Assembly: GCA_947069175.1 (NCBI GenBank)
Contig: CAMTDV010000018.1
Coordinates: 39,382,869-39,446,868 of the forward strand
From: Scalesia atractyloides
Taxonomy: Eukaryota; Streptophyta; Magnoliopsida; Asterales; Asteraceae
Reading direction: 5' to 3'
DNA: 64,000 nucleotides
Part shown: piece by piece, positions 1 through 12,262 of the stretch
Layout of the letters: every line of letters starts with the position of its first letter
Numbering within the stretch: position 1 is the stretch's first letter
Program-made: the position numbers and the translations under genes
Notes under the pieces: generated by a model
Told to the model about the DNA's origin: nothing
The model's database searches: none
Seen by the model: the letters and a program-made list of their open reading frames with translations, nothing else

Positions 1-1000
1 AGTTCGATTAATCGCTGATTACAACAATCTTATCACTTCGTCTTCATGATTCAGACTAACTTCATCAATACAACCATGTAACAGTTCAAGAAAATTTACA
101 GATCTGAAACACAATCCAAACTGTATCAGATTCTGTTCGAATTTAAACAACATCAACAACTCGGATCTGGTTCGCTGAAGTTCTTTGTCATTGATATCTG
201 TTTTAGAAAATTGATGATTTTATGATCATTATATTCCGATTTCGTCCATTTCAATCCGTCAAAACAATTTTTAACCAATCGTAATCTGTAAAAAAAATGA
301 TCAGAATGTTCGAAATTTCGACTGAAATCACCGAAACTTAACGAAGTTTATCAAAACAGATTGAAATCAATCAAAATGTTTAATTCATGATCTAAAACTA
401 ACCGAAATCAAACCGAAAACGTCAAATTTTGACCGAAATTAACCTAAACTTCGATTCGATTTCACCGAAACTCATCCGAATTGAACACGATTACACGCAG
501 AGCTTCCGTAGCTCTGATACCAACTGAAGGTCCGGATCGGTTCACCGAAGAACACAAGATCTGCGTATAATCCGGTTTAACGTGCGGAACCGTTAAACCA
601 AACCATAATCGTGAAAATCAATCGTAAATAATCATCGTTTATTACGTTCTAACGGCAACCGCACAGAGTTTCGACGTCTACGTTACAAAATGACTCGATC
701 TAGATCGGAACCGTATTGCGTTCTTGATCGGAGCTCTTGTGCGGAGTGTTCTCAGTGCGGAGCTGTTGAAGTTGATATTTATAGATGAATTATGCAAGAT
801 CGTAAGAAGTGATTGTAGCATTCCAAGATCGTACGAAGTGAATCTTCCCCCGTAAGTAGATAATGTCGCATGTATACTTTCTGATTTCACACTTTGCATG
901 ATTCATGATTATGTAATGATGATGTAGCATTGTGATGTCATCACATAAATGTGATGACATCATTCTCGATCACGCCCGCTCTCTTCGTGCCGTACCAAAT
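1..1000 (-). mobile_element. 5' end of a minus-strand LTR retroelement (right LTR plus leader)
   Basis: At 511-522 the plus strand reads gctctgatacca, the reverse complement of the initiator-Met tRNA primer site TGGTATCAGAGC, followed by ac and then tg at 525, the expected LTR edge. The LTR therefore runs rightward from 525 and the internal leader is 1-524, with the rest of the element off the left edge. The leader is rich in accgaaa-type words. The LTR has the layout of the LTRs at 33060 and 50977 (a 'gcggaa' word, then 'cacagagtttcgacgtc' matching their 'acagagcttcgccgtc'), so it is probably the same broad lineage. I could not place the outer LTR end; somewhere in 960-1020 is a guess. No gag is visible in the window. 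Confidence 0.65.
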
Positions 1001-4000
1001 CCTAACCTAGTCTTACCACTCCTAGCACAACCTACGAAACCTCTGTCTGGTATTTTATAGACTCAAGACACTAGACATTACATGTACAATTAGATTTCTA
1101 GTATGGCCACACTAATAGTGCACTAACAAACATGGTAAGTGTTGGAGACGATGTGGCGTTCATTTTGGTTCTTGGAAGCTACTTGAAACATTGTATCATC
1201 TAGGTCACCAAGCAACCAAGTGATCTTAAACTAGACTAGTGCATTTCAATCATGACAAATGTTCGGAGACTTAGTGTAGTTTGGGCACTTTGTTAATAGT
1301 AAGTTTACTTGGCAACTTAGGTGTGAGATTGGCTAACAAATCAAGCAAGTGAAGTAGTGGAAACATAGTTGGAAGCCTAGGCTTCCATGATTCATACATT
1401 ACCAAAACACAAGTCTCAACACATTGAAGGTAGTGAGCTTGGATGGTTTCAACACTTGTCTAGGTTACTCGAAACCTTTATAACAGAAAGTTTAGGAGGT
1501 ATTTGGACATCTAATCTTATGGAAATCAACCATACTCAAGTCCCACAACCATGAGTTTGATTGGGAACAAGATAGGCAAAAGATTCCCACAAGAATAACA
1601 AGTTATAATTTTTTTTTTGTAAAAGTTTGATGAAAACAGAAAGTTTGGACCTCAGAGTGGTGACGTTCCACCTTAGTTTACCATGGTAAACTTGTGGAAA
1701 CACTCCTAGAGGTGTCTCACGTGTTCAAGAACAAGAAGAAGTGAAGAAAGTAGGTGATAAGTGAGGTAGACACTCACTTGAATACTTAGAAGTATTCTGC
1801 CTCAAAGATGGAAATGCATGGATTTCTTAAGAGTTTTGAGAGTGTTTTGAGTTTGTGGAAAGGAAAAATGTATTATGGAGGCATGTATTTATAATAGAGG
1901 TTTAGGTTAGTGTTTTAATGAAGAAATAAGGTGATTGTGGATGAAAAGAGGTGGGAAAAGTGAACAACCCGTAGCCAAGAAACAACATTTTGCGTATTCG
2001 ATCTCCACGCGTCGCGTGATGGAGGAAAAGGATTTGAACGCGCCATGCGGCGTGCTCAATTTTAAGCCGGAGTTTGGTTTTTGCCATATTTAGCGCCTGA
2101 AGTTGTATGTATTTGTTATTTTATGTTAAAAGTTTATATTTTGGGGGTCTTTGAGTGTAGTAAGTGTATGTATGCATGTGTCACGTATCGTGCGTGTATG
2201 ATTGATAGTTTGAATGTATAACAAGTCTCGGTTTCATATGTAAAAACATATTAACGATTGGAACCTAAATACGAATACAAGTTTCTAAAAATAGAAATGC
2301 AACTACAACTTTCTAAATATATAAAGCACGAACATACGGAACGTTACAGTAATTTTAGATAAATTTGGTTGAATAGATTAGATAGAATTGTTAATTTTGG
2401 TTGATTAGTAAGATTATATGCTTAATATGCTTAATAAGGTTTATAGTTTAGTTATTTTAGTTAATTATGTTAATTACGGTTTAGTTATTTATATATTAAG
2501 GTTAATTTTTGTTTACAGTCTAGTTATATTATATAATTATGTTAATTATGGTTAAAACGACTTATAATTTTAGTTATTTACATACTTTTGTTAATTACGG
2601 TTTATAGTTGACTTAGTTTATATAATTTTGTTAATTATTCGGGTGATTTTTGTTATAAAAGGTTGATACGGATTAACTAGTTTTGTGGTACGGTTGATAC
2701 AGATCGATAACTTTCGTGGTTTTTGTTATAAACGATTGATAATTTTGGTGGGTTTTGATTTGTTTGATTATTTTGTAGTTGAGGTGACGATGTTAAATCC
2801 TGGTCTTGAACCCAAGATATATACTCGGGTGGAGAGGCAAGATCACGATGACAAATGAACTACCTGTAGGGTACATCGTGTCGCTACAACTGTCATGGAT
2901 ATTTCATCCGGATTGGGCACAGGTGTTTCAATTTTTATTTTATTGGTAGAGTTTTATTTTATGATATTATTATAACTTGTCTAATCCGATTTTTACTTTA
3001 GGTACGTTAATCTTAATTTGGTATGTTAATCGTGCGTTTATATTTGTCAAAATGATTTTTACTTTATACAAATTAGACACCCTAGGGACGCGATTGACTA
3101 TTCAATGATCACCATAGGGATCCAAAATGAAGTTGTAATATTTGAATTTGATGGGTAAAAATGTTGAACGTCGGGGGACTCTTATCAAAGGGTAAGTTGG
3201 TCATTTAACAGTGTTATGAGAGAGACGCATTATGTAGCGTTGTTTAAAAGCTGGGGACGCAATGGTTGAAAAATTCATTTGGGGACGCGAGCTGACACCT
3301 CCCTATAAGCACAAGAACGCGAATTACATTTAACGCTAATAATAATTAATAAGGCCTATCGGGACGTCTTGTTATCCGAAATCTTTGTAGCAATTATTTA
3401 TAGGAACATATACTTGATAATAAAAATATTTGAACATTAATTAACTCTTTAACATATATTTTTAGTACACAATATATTTAACTAAACAATATTTTAATTA
3501 CAATAACTCTTAAAGTACATCTATATTAACAACAAATCTTAATACGATACCTACTAATTTTAGAAACTTAATTATGTCAACAAAATCAATCACCTAATGC
3601 TTTTAGTGTGACAATAAAGGAAATGTATGAAATCGTAGGTTTCAAGGCATCTAAAGATTTTCATACATATTTGGCGGTAACGTTTGGTGGGAGTGGCAAA
3701 TCTCAAAAAACCAAATACAACTTGTAATATTATAAAAAAGGTCCTCTGTCATTACTTAAGTTTCATTCCTTACCTCATAAAATACACTTTTTACACCCAC
3801 TCTTAAATAAATAAAACACAAGTATACTTAAAGTATTGACATGGATGTGCATTTATAACACACGATAGGAGCCTAATATAAAACTTTTATAAATTTTAGT
3901 TTAGTCTAAATGGTTTAAGTTGACCGCAAACAAGTTTAGCTAAACAGGACAGGTTTGGATCACTATTCGAAGGTTGATATGTTTACATGTTTAGTTATTT

Positions 4001-4779
4001 ATTCAAAGTTTGGGTTTTACCTCATATCTTTACCTGCTTAGAAATGTATGTCCAAATTCGAAAGAAAAATTTCAAAAGAAAAATGAACATTATATTATAC
4101 GGTTTAAGTATAATCATATTATACACAACTTTACTTTGTGGTTGTCAACTGATACTTTCAGAATATAAATATGCAAAAAGTATAAGTTGTTTTCAAGCTA
4201 ATCATATCGTGTTTGTGTCAACTCGCAAATACTCATGTCATGTTAGGCTCATGCGTTTGAGCCGATTATCATATCCGTCCGCATTCAGTTAAAATTTCTT
4301 AGTCATATCATGTTCTACCCATCATTCCACAAACACTACCCGTTTAACACCCTTCATTCACTTAACACTATATAAAATGCTCAAAAACTAAAAGAATGAC
4401 TAGCTTACAAAGCTATTAACCTTGAAAATACGTTAAACCAAATAACCTAACAAACTTTTTAGTTTTGACTAATCACTTTCAAGAAAAGAACACATAAACT
4501 CCTTTTCTTCAAGGGCACATAGTAAACATTAAACAATAATCAAATGATTAAACCTGTACTCACCAACAACTTGCTCGAAACACCCAACCCCCATTTCCAT
4601 GACCACCACGTACACCCTACGCACCATACATCTAACCCTATCTAACCAAACACCCTCACAAGCACGTACAGCCCACGCGCTCTAGTACCGCGTGGTCAAC
4701 AACAACCACCCGAATTTTTCCGTTTTAAACTCCGAAACCCGAAAAACCCTTTCTCTACAAGAACCTCCGCCCCTGCCTC
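1001..4779. other. Intergenic DNA, no supported gene
   Basis: AT-rich sequence with many short ORFs lacking any recognisable motif. 2341-2650 is a low-complexity stretch made of gttaatta/ggtttagtt words. 2790-2930 and 3060-3310 look like decayed repeat DNA (for example the 'ggggacgcg' words) but no termini or target duplications could be defined. Confidence 0.5.
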
Positions 4780-5142
4780 CATCTATGACTCACTGAAAAA
4801 CGCTATGCATATAATCGATACATAAACGGAGCCCTAAAACCTAATCGGAGCCTCAAAACTGGCACAAATCGGATCCAGAAGTTCAAATTAACGGTTTCTA
4901 GGGTTTCGGATTCGTTATCGTCTTCAATCTGATCAAATTCATCAGTTTTTTCGGTAAGTGATTCGGTTTATTCACTATTAAGACGTTACATACACGATTT
5001 GAAGTTATGATCACGGATTACATTGTATAAATCGGTTTGAATCGGTGTATGTGTGTGTCTGTGTGTTTAGGTGTAGAGATATAGAGAGATACAGAGTCTA
5101 TATTATACACGGAGTGTTTGGTAGAGTGTAGTGGATTTGGTC
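4780..5142 (+). promoter_or_regulatory. Probable 5' leader of the AAA ATPase gene
   Basis: The stretch directly upstream of the first ATG holds ctagggtttcgg near 4907 and a gtaagtgattcgg donor-like site at 4953, a common layout for a plant 5' UTR with a leader intron. The matching acceptor and the transcription start cannot be fixed from sequence alone. Confidence 0.35.
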
Positions 5143-6312
5143 ATGCGATTGTATCGGACTGGTATTTTGAATAGGAGAAAGAAGAATAAGAGGTTGTTAA
5201 TTAGGGCTAAACAGAAACATAAGAAGCTTGATGCTATATGTGAAACGAAGTTTACGGAGAATCGTGTTAAGATAGAGTCTCCTAAGGTTGGGGAGGTTAA
5301 TGGTGATGCGTCAGCGGAGGTTAGGCGAAGTTCTAGGGTGCGGCGAGCTCCATCGGTGTTGGATGCGTCGCCGGCGCCTCCGAAGAAGAGACAGAGGGTT
5401 AATGGACACGTCGGGGGTGATTTGTTGAAAAAGTGGTTGAAAACAGAGTTTGGTTTGGGAGAGGAGGAATCAGGGGAGTGGAAGTCTAGGTTGAGAGCTA
5501 GGGGTAGGAGAGTGAGTTTTGTGGAGAGGGATTCGTCTCCGAGGAGTAAGAAGAAGCTGTTTGATCGTTCTGATGGTGGTAAGGAACAACTGGATTTGGT
5601 GGGTTCAGGGTTGGAGGAGAATACATTGATGGTTGTGCAGTCGAAACGACCTGGGAGGGTTAAAGCTTCAAATGTTGTGAGCAATGGAGATATTAGTTTG
5701 GATGACAGTGGTAAAGACGGTGAAGATACAACTGCTCAGCCAGTAGTAGAAGACAAGAATATGGAATCTCTGGAGGATGGGATGACAGATAATGGTGGTG
5801 TTGATGAGTTACTGGAGCAGGGGAAGGAAGTTCCAAATAGTATTGATCCTGAGGACATTTCGAAGAACGTACAATCTGTTGAACAGAGTACGCCTGCCGA
5901 ACAAGATGAATCTGGGGGGAAGGAAAACTGTAGTTCTGAACCAGACGACCATTTAGGAGATTGTACACCCAATGATAATCATATGCAAGATGAGAACTCT
6001 AAGAAGGTTGGGGAAGACAAATATTTTCCGACCCATAGACAGCATAAACCTCATATCAAAAAGGGAAGGTGGTGTGGTCTTTGTGGAGGAGGAACAGACG
6101 GTAAACCTCCAAAAAGGTTAGTGCATGATGGGGCTGGCAGTGATAATGAGGCTTACAGTGGATCCTCATCGGCGGAGGAACCGACTTATGATATATGGGA
6201 TGGATTTGGTGATGAGCCAGGCTGGCTTGGACAACTCTTGGGTCCCATAAATGACCGGTTCGGGATTGCTGGGATATGGGTTCATCAACATCGTGCAGTA
6301 TGGAGTCCAGAG
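5143..6312 (+). CDS. Exon 1: basic N-terminus, acidic linker, first ePHD cysteines
   Basis: Open for 390 codons from the ATG at 5143; the GTG-started extension at 5131 is not needed. Residues 1-35 are strongly basic (MRLYRTGILNRRKKNKR and following), a likely nuclear-localisation or DNA-contact patch. Residues ~60-180 carry several RR/KK clusters (SSRVRRAP, PPKKRQR, ARGRRVSF). Residues ~190-300 are acidic and Gln/Ser-rich. CGLCGG at residues ~311-316 is the first CxxC of an extended PHD finger. The exon ends ccagag|gtatgt at 6312. This exon is unbroken, unlike later ones. Confidence 0.8.
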
Positions 6313-7266
6313 GTATGTTTTATTCATTCAGAGCTTTAACTCATTATTTTATATGTCTGATTGTACTGTGAACTGCACTTTAAAAATGATACCTCAAAAC
6401 AATGACCTTATTGATGCCATTTACTGCAGCACTTCTAGATTATGAATAGGGAAGTATGTCTAACATACTGGTCTATCTATTTATTTTGTTATTCTAGTAG
6501 ATGTATGCAGCAAGTGTGCATTTTGTTTTCTTTAGCATCTTTAGTTCTATAATGTTAATGGACATGAACTCACCACCTAATTTAACTTCAGAGTGATTCA
6601 TTGTTAACTGTCAAAACGTGCATTTACTTTCTTTTTCTACATGAAAAAAATTCAGTCAGTCACTACAAATGTTGTATTGCTTGAGCACTCCTGAATATAG
6701 AATTTTGTTTAAGCTGCTGTGCTGGCTGTCGTTATGACATTTTCAAGGCATAGCTTCATTCATGCTATATCTTTTGGTGCTTTGGCCATGGAACGTTAAT
6801 ATGCTATATATTGAGGATACCTTGTCTGTCCTATCCTTAGACTTAAGTGCAATATTCATACATTTTTCATTGTGTTTTGTTTTGTTCTGTTCTTTTTTCT
6901 TTTTATATACTTTTTATGCAAGTACCAGTTATTCTATTGGTTAAACTCTGTTTTATGTACAAATGCATGCTCTGCTATGGTGTCTAGTTCTGTCTCTTCT
7001 TTCTCCCCCTGGTGTTCTGTTTATCCTTTTCTACTTTAGCACAGTTTCTACTCCCACATTGTATGCTATTGGATTTTGATACCGATTGACTGGAACATTC
7101 GACTATCTGCAATTGTTGCTAGTCTACGTAGTCATCCTACCTACTCGACTAGTCGAGATCAGTGTCTACTTCAATTACTTGGTTTCTTTAGGTTCTATGC
7201 TCACATATTCTTCTTCACAAGCTGGATATTCCATTGTTTCACTACTATTTCTGCTCATGTTTGCAG

Positions 7267-7407
7267 GTTTATTTTGCTGGTTTGGGATGCCTGAAAAATG
7301 TGAGATCAGCACTTTTCAGAGGAAAGGTATTGAAGTGTAGCCGGTGTGGTAGACGAGGAGCAACAATTGGATGTCGTGTGGACAGGTGTCCAAAAACTTA
7401 TCACTTG
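7267..7407 (+). CDS. Exon 2: central part of the ePHD finger
   Basis: Bounded by ttgcag at 7266 and cacttg|gtaagc at 7407; 47 codons in phase with exon 1. It starts VYFAGLGCLKNVRSALFRGK and contains KCSRCGRRGATIGC and DRCPKTYHL, the CxxC, the following Cys pair and the conserved His of an ePHD zinc module. The preceding intron is about 950 bp and T-rich. Confidence 0.8.
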
Positions 7408-7519
7408 GTAAGCATTCTGTTGCTCCACATATCTACTTGCAGTGTTCTAAACTTCACCTTCTTCATCTCAAACTTTCTTCTGTCCAGCAAGTAAACACCA
7501 TTTTTTAATTCTTTTGCAG

Positions 7520-9214
7520 CCATGTGCTCGTGCCATTGGTTGTATCTTTGATCATCGTAAATTTCTCATAGCCTGCACAGACCATCGACATCTATTTCAA
7601 CCTCATGGCAGTAAGTATCTAGACAAGCTAAAGAAAATCAAAGCTAACAAGATGAAATTAGAATTGAGAAAGCAGGCAAACGATGCTTGCGCAAGGATCA
7701 CGAAGCAGAAGAAAAATGGCTAGAAAATTGCGGAGAAGACGAAGAGTTTTTGAAACGCGAAAGCAAAAGGCTTCATCGAGATTTATCAAGAATCTCACCT
7801 GTTTACATTGGTGGGCCCTCATCAGAAAATCAAATGCCATATCAAGGTTGGGAATCTGTCGGTGGGCTTCAGAACGTAATCCAATCGTTAAAGGAGGTTG
7901 TTATATTGCCACTATCGTATCCGGAATTTTTTAATAATATCGGGCTTACTCCGCCTAGAGGCGTCCTTTTGCACGGTTATCCCGGAACGGGCAAAACTTT
8001 GGTTGTTCGTTCGTTAATCGGTTCATGTGCTCGTGGTGATAAACGAATAGCTTATTTTGCTCGTAAAGGGGCAGATTGTTTAGGGAAATACGTTGGTGAT
8101 GCTGAGCGCCAGCTCAGACTTCTATTTCAAGTTGCCGAGAAATCTCAACCGTCGATCATATTCTTTGATGAGATCGATGGTTTGGCTCCTTCACACCAGA
8201 CAACAAGATCAGACACATAATTCAGTTGTCTCAACTTTACTTGCTCTACTCGATGGTCTAAAGTCTCGTGGCTCCGTTATAGTGATCGGTGCAACAAATC
8301 GGCCCGATGCTATCGATCCAGCTTTAAGGCGGCCTGGGAGATTCGATCGAGAAATTTACTTTCCACTCCCGTCAGTTAACGATCGGGAAGCTATTCTATC
8401 ACTTCATACACAGAAATGGCCCACGCCTGTGAACGGATCATTATTAAATCTGATCGCAAGAAAAACCGTCGGATTTGCCGGTGCTGACCTGCAGGCTCTT
8501 TGTACCCAAACAGCTATTATTGCGTTGAAACGAGGATGTAACTGGGAGAAACTTCTCAAATCTGCTGAAGAAAAAGGGTGTGTTCGGTAAACGTCCTGTT
8601 TTACCGACATTTGTCGTTCAAGAGAGATTGGTTGGAGGCTCTTTCAACTGCACCGCCACCGTGTTCTCGTAGAGAAGCGGGAATGGCGGCGAATAATATA
8701 GTGTCTGCCCCACTTCCGGCTCATTTGTTTCCGTGCATGCTGCAGTCACTTTCTCGATTGCTCATTTCATTGTATTTGGATGAGCATGTCTTGTTGCCAC
8801 CTTCACTTTCTAAAGCCGCTGGAACGATCAAAACGGTAATCGTTTCTGCCTTTGACAGAAAGAATGAGAACAGCGACTGTTGGTGTTCTCGAGTTCAGGA
8901 TTTGCTTAAAGAAGCTGACTTGGCAAGTGACGTATAATCAAATCTTTTACGCGCCTTGAATGATGATACTGATGACTCTAAAGAGCGTAATGGATTCATG
9001 CAAACAGATTATGTATACAGTGTATCGCATACGTTGGGAAAGAAACAGAGATTTTGCTTATTAATTTCAGGAAGTCCAGGAGGTGGGCAGGGGCATTTTG
9101 CTTCTTGCATTCTTCATTCGTTTGTTGGCAATGCGGTGCTTCATAAGATTGATTTGGCTACATTGCTGCATGAAGGAGCTGGAGACATGGTTCAGGGGCT
9201 GACACAAATCTTAG
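7520..9214 (+). pseudogene. Exon 3: end of ePHD finger and AAA ATPase core, frame broken
   Basis: Starts after cttttgcag with PCARAIGCIFDHRKFLIACTDH, completing the ePHD, then a basic helix and the AAA module: Walker A GYPGTGKT near 7977, Walker B IIFFDEIDGLAP near 8157, sensor/arginine-finger region ATNRPDAIDPALRRPGRFD near 8290. A base is missing near 7688 (a Trp codon tgg reads tg), the frame changes near 8203 just after Walker B, twice near 8580-8625, and a TAA interrupts at 8935. Coding similarity continues on both sides of each break, so these are lesions, not exon ends. The later part (GSPGGGQGHFA near 9070) looks like the second, degenerate P-loop. Donor is ttag|gtaagc at 9214. Confidence 0.75.
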
Positions 9215-9385
9215 GTAAGCTAAGCTTTACACCTTTTGTTTTATGTCATCTATGTATGTACACATTTTTATCACCTCCGCACTCTGCAACATGATACCAA
9301 TTAATTATAGCTATCAGAAATACTTTCACTCAATGCAACATATGATTAGAGATATACTTAAAAGGACTATTCAAATTTTTTGCAG

Positions 9386-9618
9386 TGAGATGCGCGAGTG
9401 TTGGTTCAGGCATAATATTCATGCCAAGAATTGATTTGTGGGCCTTAGAAACATGCCATCAAGTCACTGATGAAGAAAAGGAATCCGGTCCGAAATTATT
9501 TATACATTCCGATAACATGGGAAAATCTCAAGACCCGATTTTACGTGCTTCTGACCTTTGGAGCTCTTTTGTTGAGCAGGCAGAGTCCATATTCATTTCT
9601 GCATCCTTGACTATTCTG
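9386..9618 (+). CDS. Exon 4 of the AAA ATPase gene
   Basis: Acceptor tttttgcag at 9385, donor ctattctg|gtaaga at 9618. The translation, in phase with exon 3, runs from VRCASVGSGIIFMPRIDLW to IFISASLTIL. The IIFMPRIDLW stretch matches a Walker-B-like strand of a degenerate second ATPase domain. No lesion is seen in this exon. Confidence 0.7.
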
Positions 9619-9872
9619 GTAAGACGATTTCTCTACGTTACGTTATCAACTTTGACCACGTTGACTTTTTTTAATGACTCTGAATGTGATACATGAAAGC
9701 AAGTTACCTTACTTTCAGCCGATGTTTATTTAAAAAGCCGTAATTTGAATGCAATTGAGATACTTGGTTACACGTGACATGACATGAAATATCTTTTACA
9801 TATGATGTTTCAACTTTGTTTATATATATTCTCTAATTATCTTATTTAATTGTTATTTTTATGCTTAAACAG

Positions 9873-10624
9873 GCTACATCAGAAGTCCCTTTTGAATTGC
9901 TCTCGCCAAGAATAAAGGATTTTTTTGGGAAAATCGAACAGAACCTCGGTCCTTCAAGGTTTTCTGTACATCTTGACGAGAACTTCAACCGCGATATGGT
10001 TATCGGTTCATCTGCAACCAAGTAATCAAATGACGTGGCTCGGTACTTTGTTGAGCTGATTCATCATCAAACACATATCTATGAAACTTTATCCAACGCT
10101 CATGAATCTTTAGACATGAACACACTACACCCTAACCTAGATTCTGACTCAGCATATAGGTTCAAAAGTCAAACTCCATTACCACCTACCAAACAGGAGG
10201 GAAAAGGGAAATCAAACTTGATGTTAGCTATATCAACATTTGGGTATCAGATCTTGCAATATCCTCATTTTGCTGAACTTTGTTGGGTCACATCGAAGTT
10301 GAAAGAAGGCCCATCTGCTGAAATTGACGGGCCTAGGAAGGTCTGGCCTTTTAATTCTTGTATTGTTCGGCCCAGTAATGCTAAAAGCAAAGAAAAGTAT
10401 GGGTTAGTACATGGCTTGATTGCTGTTGGTTTATCAGCTTATCGAGGTCTCTACTCGTCGCTAAGAGACGTTTCGGCTGATGTTCGAAAGGTGTTGGAGA
10501 TTTTAACCCCTCAAATTAATGCCAAAGTTGAGAGTGGGAAAGATAGATATCAATTTGTTCGGCTTTTATCCCAAGTCGCTTATCTTGACGATATGGTAAA
10601 CAGCTGGACTTGCACGCTGCAGAG
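9873..10624 (+). pseudogene. Exon 5 with in-frame stop at 10023
   Basis: Acceptor cttaaacag at 9872, donor ctgcagag|gtatgt at 10624. The frame begins ATSEVPFELLSPRIK and is interrupted by TAA at 10023-10025, then continues in the same frame (ARYFVELIHHQTHIYETLSN) to the donor with clear coding character. A single nonsense change is the simplest reading. The helical segment after the stop contains GLVHGLIAVGLSAYRGLYSS. Confidence 0.7.
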
Positions 10625-10655
10625 GTATGTTTGGTAACTAAGTAAATAATAACAG

Positions 10656-11084
10656 GAGTAAAATGCCAATTTCGTCCTTGAGGTTTGGCCAGTTTCGCGA
10701 CTTTGGTCTAAAGGTTTGTTTTTCCGCATTTGGTCGATAAAAGGTTGAAATCTTCCCATTTTTATCTGACTTGTTAACTCCATCCATTTTCTCCATTAAG
10801 TTAGGTATTTCCGTTTTTTAGACATTTTTTTTAATTAAACTAAAAACACATAAAGATCCACCTCTGTTGACTTCATTTCTTAAAGTGTTTTCAGTTTAAT
10901 TAAAAAAATGTCTAAAAACACAGTAATACCCCTGACTTAACGGAGAAAAATGGATGGAGTTAACGGGACGGATGAAAATGGCAAAATTTGAAACCTTTTG
11001 GATCCAGATGCGAAAAAACAAACCTTTAGACGAAAGTCGCAAAACTGGCCAAACCTCAGGGACAACGGAAATGGCATTTTACTC
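10656..11084. mobile_element. MULE-type foldback MITE in intron 5
   Basis: Left end gagtaaaatgcc and right end ggcattttactc are inverted; the two halves pair over most of their length as a foldback. The flanking 9-mers taataacag (10647-10655) and tagtaacag (11085-11093) differ at one base, matching the 9-bp target duplication of Mutator-like elements. The inner TIR text 'cgtcc(c)t(t)gaggtttggcc' is shared with the elements at 15721 and 24135. It lies wholly in an intron. Confidence 0.8.
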
Positions 11085-11149
11085 TAGTAACAGCTTTCAT
11101 TATGTATCTTTTCCCCCTATAATTCTTATCTTATGTGACACCGATTCAG

Positions 11150-12015
11150 TTTGGAGGCTTCTTCTCAACCGGTGGAGGCAATCACGCAGGTTGATGTAAA
11201 CGCTCCTCAAGTTGATGAAAACACTTTCGTTCTAGTTGATGAAAACGCTCTCGTTCAGGTTGATGAAAACGCTCCCATTCAAGTTGATGAAAACACTCCC
11301 GTTCAAGTCGATGATTGTACGGACAAACCCTCACATTCAGAATCTGTGAAAGAAAGTACCGAGCATGTGGCTATTGTTGATGAACCCAACCGACTTCTAC
11401 AAACCCAAGGGTCAAGCTCTTTCAAGGATCAAACAGACAACCTTTTAGAAAGCGAGCCAAACGGAATTATTCTAGAACGTTCAGAACCTAAATCCATGGC
11501 ACATTCTAATGGATTCATGAGTGAAGAATCATCGGTTCCTGCAGACCAAGTTTTGAGGTCATCTTCCAGTGGTGTATGCTTGTATCGGTTTGCTCTAAAT
11601 GCTTATCAAACCTCAAAAGTGCGATGCAGCGACTTGTAATCTCTCAGTGGGACGTAAAATCAAGTAACTGGACAACAGAGGATGTTGATGATGGTGTAAC
11701 ATCATTATCTTTAAATCTTTATACAACCGTACGGGAATTTTGTCTGTCGGATAATATTACAAAACGATTTTTAAAGGTCGGAGTTGTGAATGTGAAGTTT
11801 CTGGAAACAGAGGAATGGAGTGTCGTTGTCATTCAGCAAGCGACAGCAGCAGTACAACTGGACATGGAGTTGTATCTGAATTAATTTACAAAAATGGTGT
11901 AGCTGCTGCTGCTGATACCGTGACCGCTGATGTTTGTTTTGACTGTAAATTTGAGACACTATGCCTTAGTTCTCTTATAGAGTATATAGTAATGACCAAG
12001 CAGCCTTCTGGTTGA
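11150..12015 (+). pseudogene. Exon 6: VDEN repeats and Cys-rich C-terminus, two frameshifts
   Basis: Acceptor gattcag at 11149. The start is low-complexity: about five 10-12 residue repeats built on VDEN (11200-11310), then a Ser/Glu-rich linker. From about 11575 the frame must change twice, near 11592 (a base lost in a Cys codon) and near 11770 in a T-run, to read the Cys-rich tail (CSKCLSN..., SCECEVSGNRGMECRCHSAS) through to the TGA at 12013. The tail could be a small metal-binding module. Confidence 0.65.
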
Positions 12016-12236
12016 TTGTTGGCTTCAATCTGGCAATTTTGACTTCAAGAGGTTAAAGAAAAACACAAAATTTTGATTTCAGAGCCATTAAGGGTTAGTT
12101 AATTCTCTTTTTATTTTTGAATTACTTTAATCTTTTTTTTTTTCATAATGAAAACCCGCATTGGGAGTGGTGATTTAATGGCGGCCTGAGGCTGTTTAAG
12201 ATAACGACCACCACATCTGATGATCTCGGTTATTAT

Positions 12237-12262
12237 CCACCACCACCACCACCACCACCACC
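12237..12262. repeat. (CCA)n microsatellite
   Basis: Uninterrupted trinucleotide run downstream of the AAA ATPase gene, followed by degenerate CCA-rich sequence to about 12350. Confidence 0.9.

Larger units (their letters stand above)
5143..12015 (+). pseudogene. ATAD2-type AAA ATPase with ePHD finger, six exons, broken frame
   Basis: The product would be a nuclear chromatin ATPase: basic N-terminus, long acidic/disordered region, an extended PHD finger split over exons 1-3, one intact AAA module (Walker A GYPGTGKT, Walker B IIFFDEID, RRPGRFD arginine-finger region), a second degenerate ATPase-like part and a C-terminal Cys-rich tail. It resembles Arabidopsis At3g15120, which I recall as the partner of the bromodomain ATPase BRAT1 in preventing silencing; that identity is from memory. 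No bromodomain is seen. The six exons join with clean GT-AG sites. The frame breaks near 7688, 8203, 8580, 8625, 11592 and 11770, and TAA codons lie in frame at 8935 and 10023. The breaks look like base losses, so either recent decay or uncorrected long-read indels could explain them. Confidence 0.8.

Noticed and set aside
1902..2087. Short minus-strand ORF in a GC-richer patch
   Set aside because: No recognisable domain; likely chance.
3987..4292. 101-residue ORF with hydrophobic stretches
   Set aside because: AT-rich composition gives Ile/Leu/Tyr-rich translations; no homology signal, intron structure or promoter context.
5103..5684. 193-codon minus-strand ORF
   Set aside because: Exact antisense shadow of exon 1 of the AAA ATPase gene, with no domain and no upstream support.
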